Positions 7,136 through 8,092 of a stretch of DNA of 8,092 nt are shown one piece after another. The notes below the pieces were generated by a model that was not told the origin of the DNA, made no database searches, and worked only from the letters and a program-made list of their open reading frames with translations. Each line of letters begins with the position of its first letter. The first letter of the stretch is position 1. A program made the translations under genes and the position numbers. The DNA is from Verrucomicrobiota bacterium. Its GTDB lineage: Bacteria > Verrucomicrobiota > Verrucomicrobiia > Opitutales > Opitutaceae. Location: the NCBI GenBank assembly GCA_023443455.1, contig JAEZUE010000009.1:1-8092 (forward strand). Direction: 5' to 3'.

Positions 7136-7169
7136 GCGGAAACGAATGGGCAGGAATCGTCCCGGGTCA
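7136..7169 (-). promoter_or_regulatory. Possible promoter for the ACT gene
   Basis: On the minus strand TTGACC (7164-7169) matches the -35 consensus at five of six positions and lies about 45 bases before the ATG at 7120. The expected -10 position, around 7141-7147, is poor (ATTCGT). The site lies inside the start of the RHS frame. Weak evidence, kept because it bears on whether the ACT gene retained a promoter at the rearranged junction. Confidence 0.2.
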
Positions 7170-8092
7170 AAGGCGAAGGCAGGCCGCCCCACCGACGGCC
7201 TGCTCACCGCCATCAAGACCGGACCGACCCTCGGCTCCTCTCAAATCCAAGGTCTCACATTTGCCTATGACGGTTTGGGTAACCTCACCAAACGCACCAC
7301 TGTGGGCCAGGGCGGTGACCTGGCCGAGGCCTTCACCTACAACCGCCTGACCACCGGAGGCATGGGCTACGCGGCCAACGGCAACATCACCGCCAAGGGC
7401 GCCGTCGATGGCACCGTCCTGAGCGGCTACACCTACAGCCCCACCAAGCCCCACGCCGTCACCGGCGTCACCGCCACGCTCAACGGAGTCGCCACCACCT
7501 ACACCTTCGCGTACGACGCCAACGGCAACCTGACCTCCCGCACCGGCGGCGGCCAGACGTGGTCCACCAAATGGGCCGGGTTCGACAAACCCCGCTGGCT
7601 GATCGACGCCACCACCGGCAAGGGCGACGAGTTCACCTACAACGCCAATCGCTCCCGCGTCGTTCACCTCTCGATCGATGGCGTCAACGGCACCGGCACC
7701 GCCGCCACTCCCAAGCACTACTCCCGTAAGAAGGTCTACGGCCTCGGACCCCAGCTCGAAGCCGACTACGTCCCCACTGCTTCCTTCAATCCCTCAGTCC
7801 CTCAATCCCCGTCGGGTTGGTCCCTCCAGAAGATCCGCATCTACGTGCCCGGCCCGGAGGGCAACGTCGGCACGATGGAGCTCGCGCCGGAACCCGGGCA
7901 GAGCATCGCGACCGTCGAAAGCGCCCTCGTCTACCACTACGATCACCTCGGCTCCATCGAGCGCCTCACCCCCTACGGCTCCGCCAGCACCACGTACGTG
8001 CTCGACGACGCCGGCAAGCAGTCCCGCTACAGCTACGATGCCTGGGGCCAACGCCGCGATCCCAACGACTGGTCCGGCAAACCCACCGCCAC
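7146..8092 (+). CDS. RHS/YD-repeat protein, C-terminal core; probably 5'-truncated, 3' end outside window
   Basis: Open frame from the stop at 7128-7130 to the window end; 315 codons from the first ATG (7146, with GAGG 9 bases upstream). YD-type repeats: FAYDGLGNLTKRT (from 7260), FAYDANGNLTSRTGG (from 7506), FTYNANRSRVV, then the RHS core signature YHYDHLGSIERLTPYG and YSYDAWGQRRDPNDW just before the edge. RHS proteins are normally over 1000 residues and form a beta-cage shell; the core signature is followed by a variable C-terminal region, often a toxin, which would lie just beyond 8092. Recognisable RHS sequence begins only near 7190 (DGLLTAIKTGPTLGS), with no signal peptide and no earlier repeats, so this looks like a displaced 3' fragment or pseudogene. 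A short independent gene is possible. The frame is intact throughout the visible part. Confidence 0.88.
   Translation, partial: MGRNRPGSKAKAGRPTDGLLTAIKTGPTLGSSQIQGLTFAYDGLGNLTKRTTVGQGGDLAEAFTYNRLTTGGMGYAANGNITAKGAVDGTVLSGYTYSPTKPHAVTGVTATLNGVATTYTFAYDANGNLTSRTGGGQTWSTKWAGFDKPRWLIDATTGKGDEFTYNANRSRVVHLSIDGVNGTGTAATPKHYSRKKVYGLGPQLEADYVPTASFNPSVPQSPSGWSLQKIRIYVPGPEGNVGTMELAPEPGQSIATVESALVYHYDHLGSIERLTPYGSASTTYVLDDAGKQSRYSYDAWGQRRDPNDWSGKPTA
7786..7809 (+). repeat. Three tandem 8-bp units inside the RHS frame
   Basis: TCAATCCC (7786-7793), TCAGTCCC (7794-7801) and TCAATCCC (7802-7809) follow each other without a gap. Together they are 24 bp, so the reading frame is kept, and they encode a Ser/Pro/Gln-rich stretch (FNPSVPQSP) between GLGPQLEADY and WSLQKIRIYV. 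It looks like a low-complexity insertion in the RHS core. Gain or loss of one unit would shift the frame. Confidence 0.75.

Noticed and set aside
7121..7216. Upstream extension of the ACT gene to ATG at 7216
   Set aside because: The added residues lie outside the ACT fold and are antisense to RHS coding sequence.
7167..7718. Minus-strand frames opposite the RHS gene (also 7794-8051)
   Set aside because: Gly/Val-rich mirror frames; the YD repeats on the plus strand are clear.

Overview
The window is GC-rich, with strongly GC-biased third codon positions and several GTG starts. It holds five protein genes and no tRNA, rRNA or CRISPR array that I can see. The gene mix (a large PAS/hybrid histidine kinase, a GH28-type beta-helix protein, a two-ACT-domain protein and an RHS/YD-repeat protein) and its coding style suggest an Opitutaceae-like verrucomicrobium. 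That is an inference from gene style; no marker gene is present.

Layout: (1) 1-3271, minus: a large membrane hybrid histidine kinase (two TM segments, two PAS domains, HisKA, HATPase_c, two receivers). Its 3' end runs off the left edge. (2) 3272-3606: intergenic and leader region with two small inverted repeats upstream of the kinase and a weak hairpin after the next gene. (3) 3607-4989, minus: a 460-residue protein I cannot assign, with a Pro/Ala linker, TPR-like helices and a conserved-looking C-terminal part. (4) 4990-5110: a short divergent control region. (5) 5111-6517, plus: a GH28-like right-handed beta-helix protein with an altered catalytic set. (6) 6518-6655: a convergent intergenic region carrying a 23-nt imperfect inverted repeat. 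(7) 6656-7120, minus: a small tandem-ACT protein. (8) 7131-8092, plus: the C-terminal core of an RHS-repeat protein whose 5' part appears to be missing and whose 3' end leaves the window.

The genes do not form one obvious pathway. The unknown protein and the kinase lie in the same direction, but 335 bases apart, so they are probably separate transcription units. The unknown protein and the GH28-like gene are divergent and could share control. The RHS fragment abuts the start of the ACT gene, which suggests a rearrangement or insertion at about 7130-7190.

The main points of interest are a pseudo-receiver (Asp to Asn at the phosphoacceptor) beside an intact receiver in the kinase, a GH28-like protein lacking canonical catalytic residues, the inverted repeat at the convergent gene ends, and a three-copy 8-bp tandem repeat inside the RHS frame.
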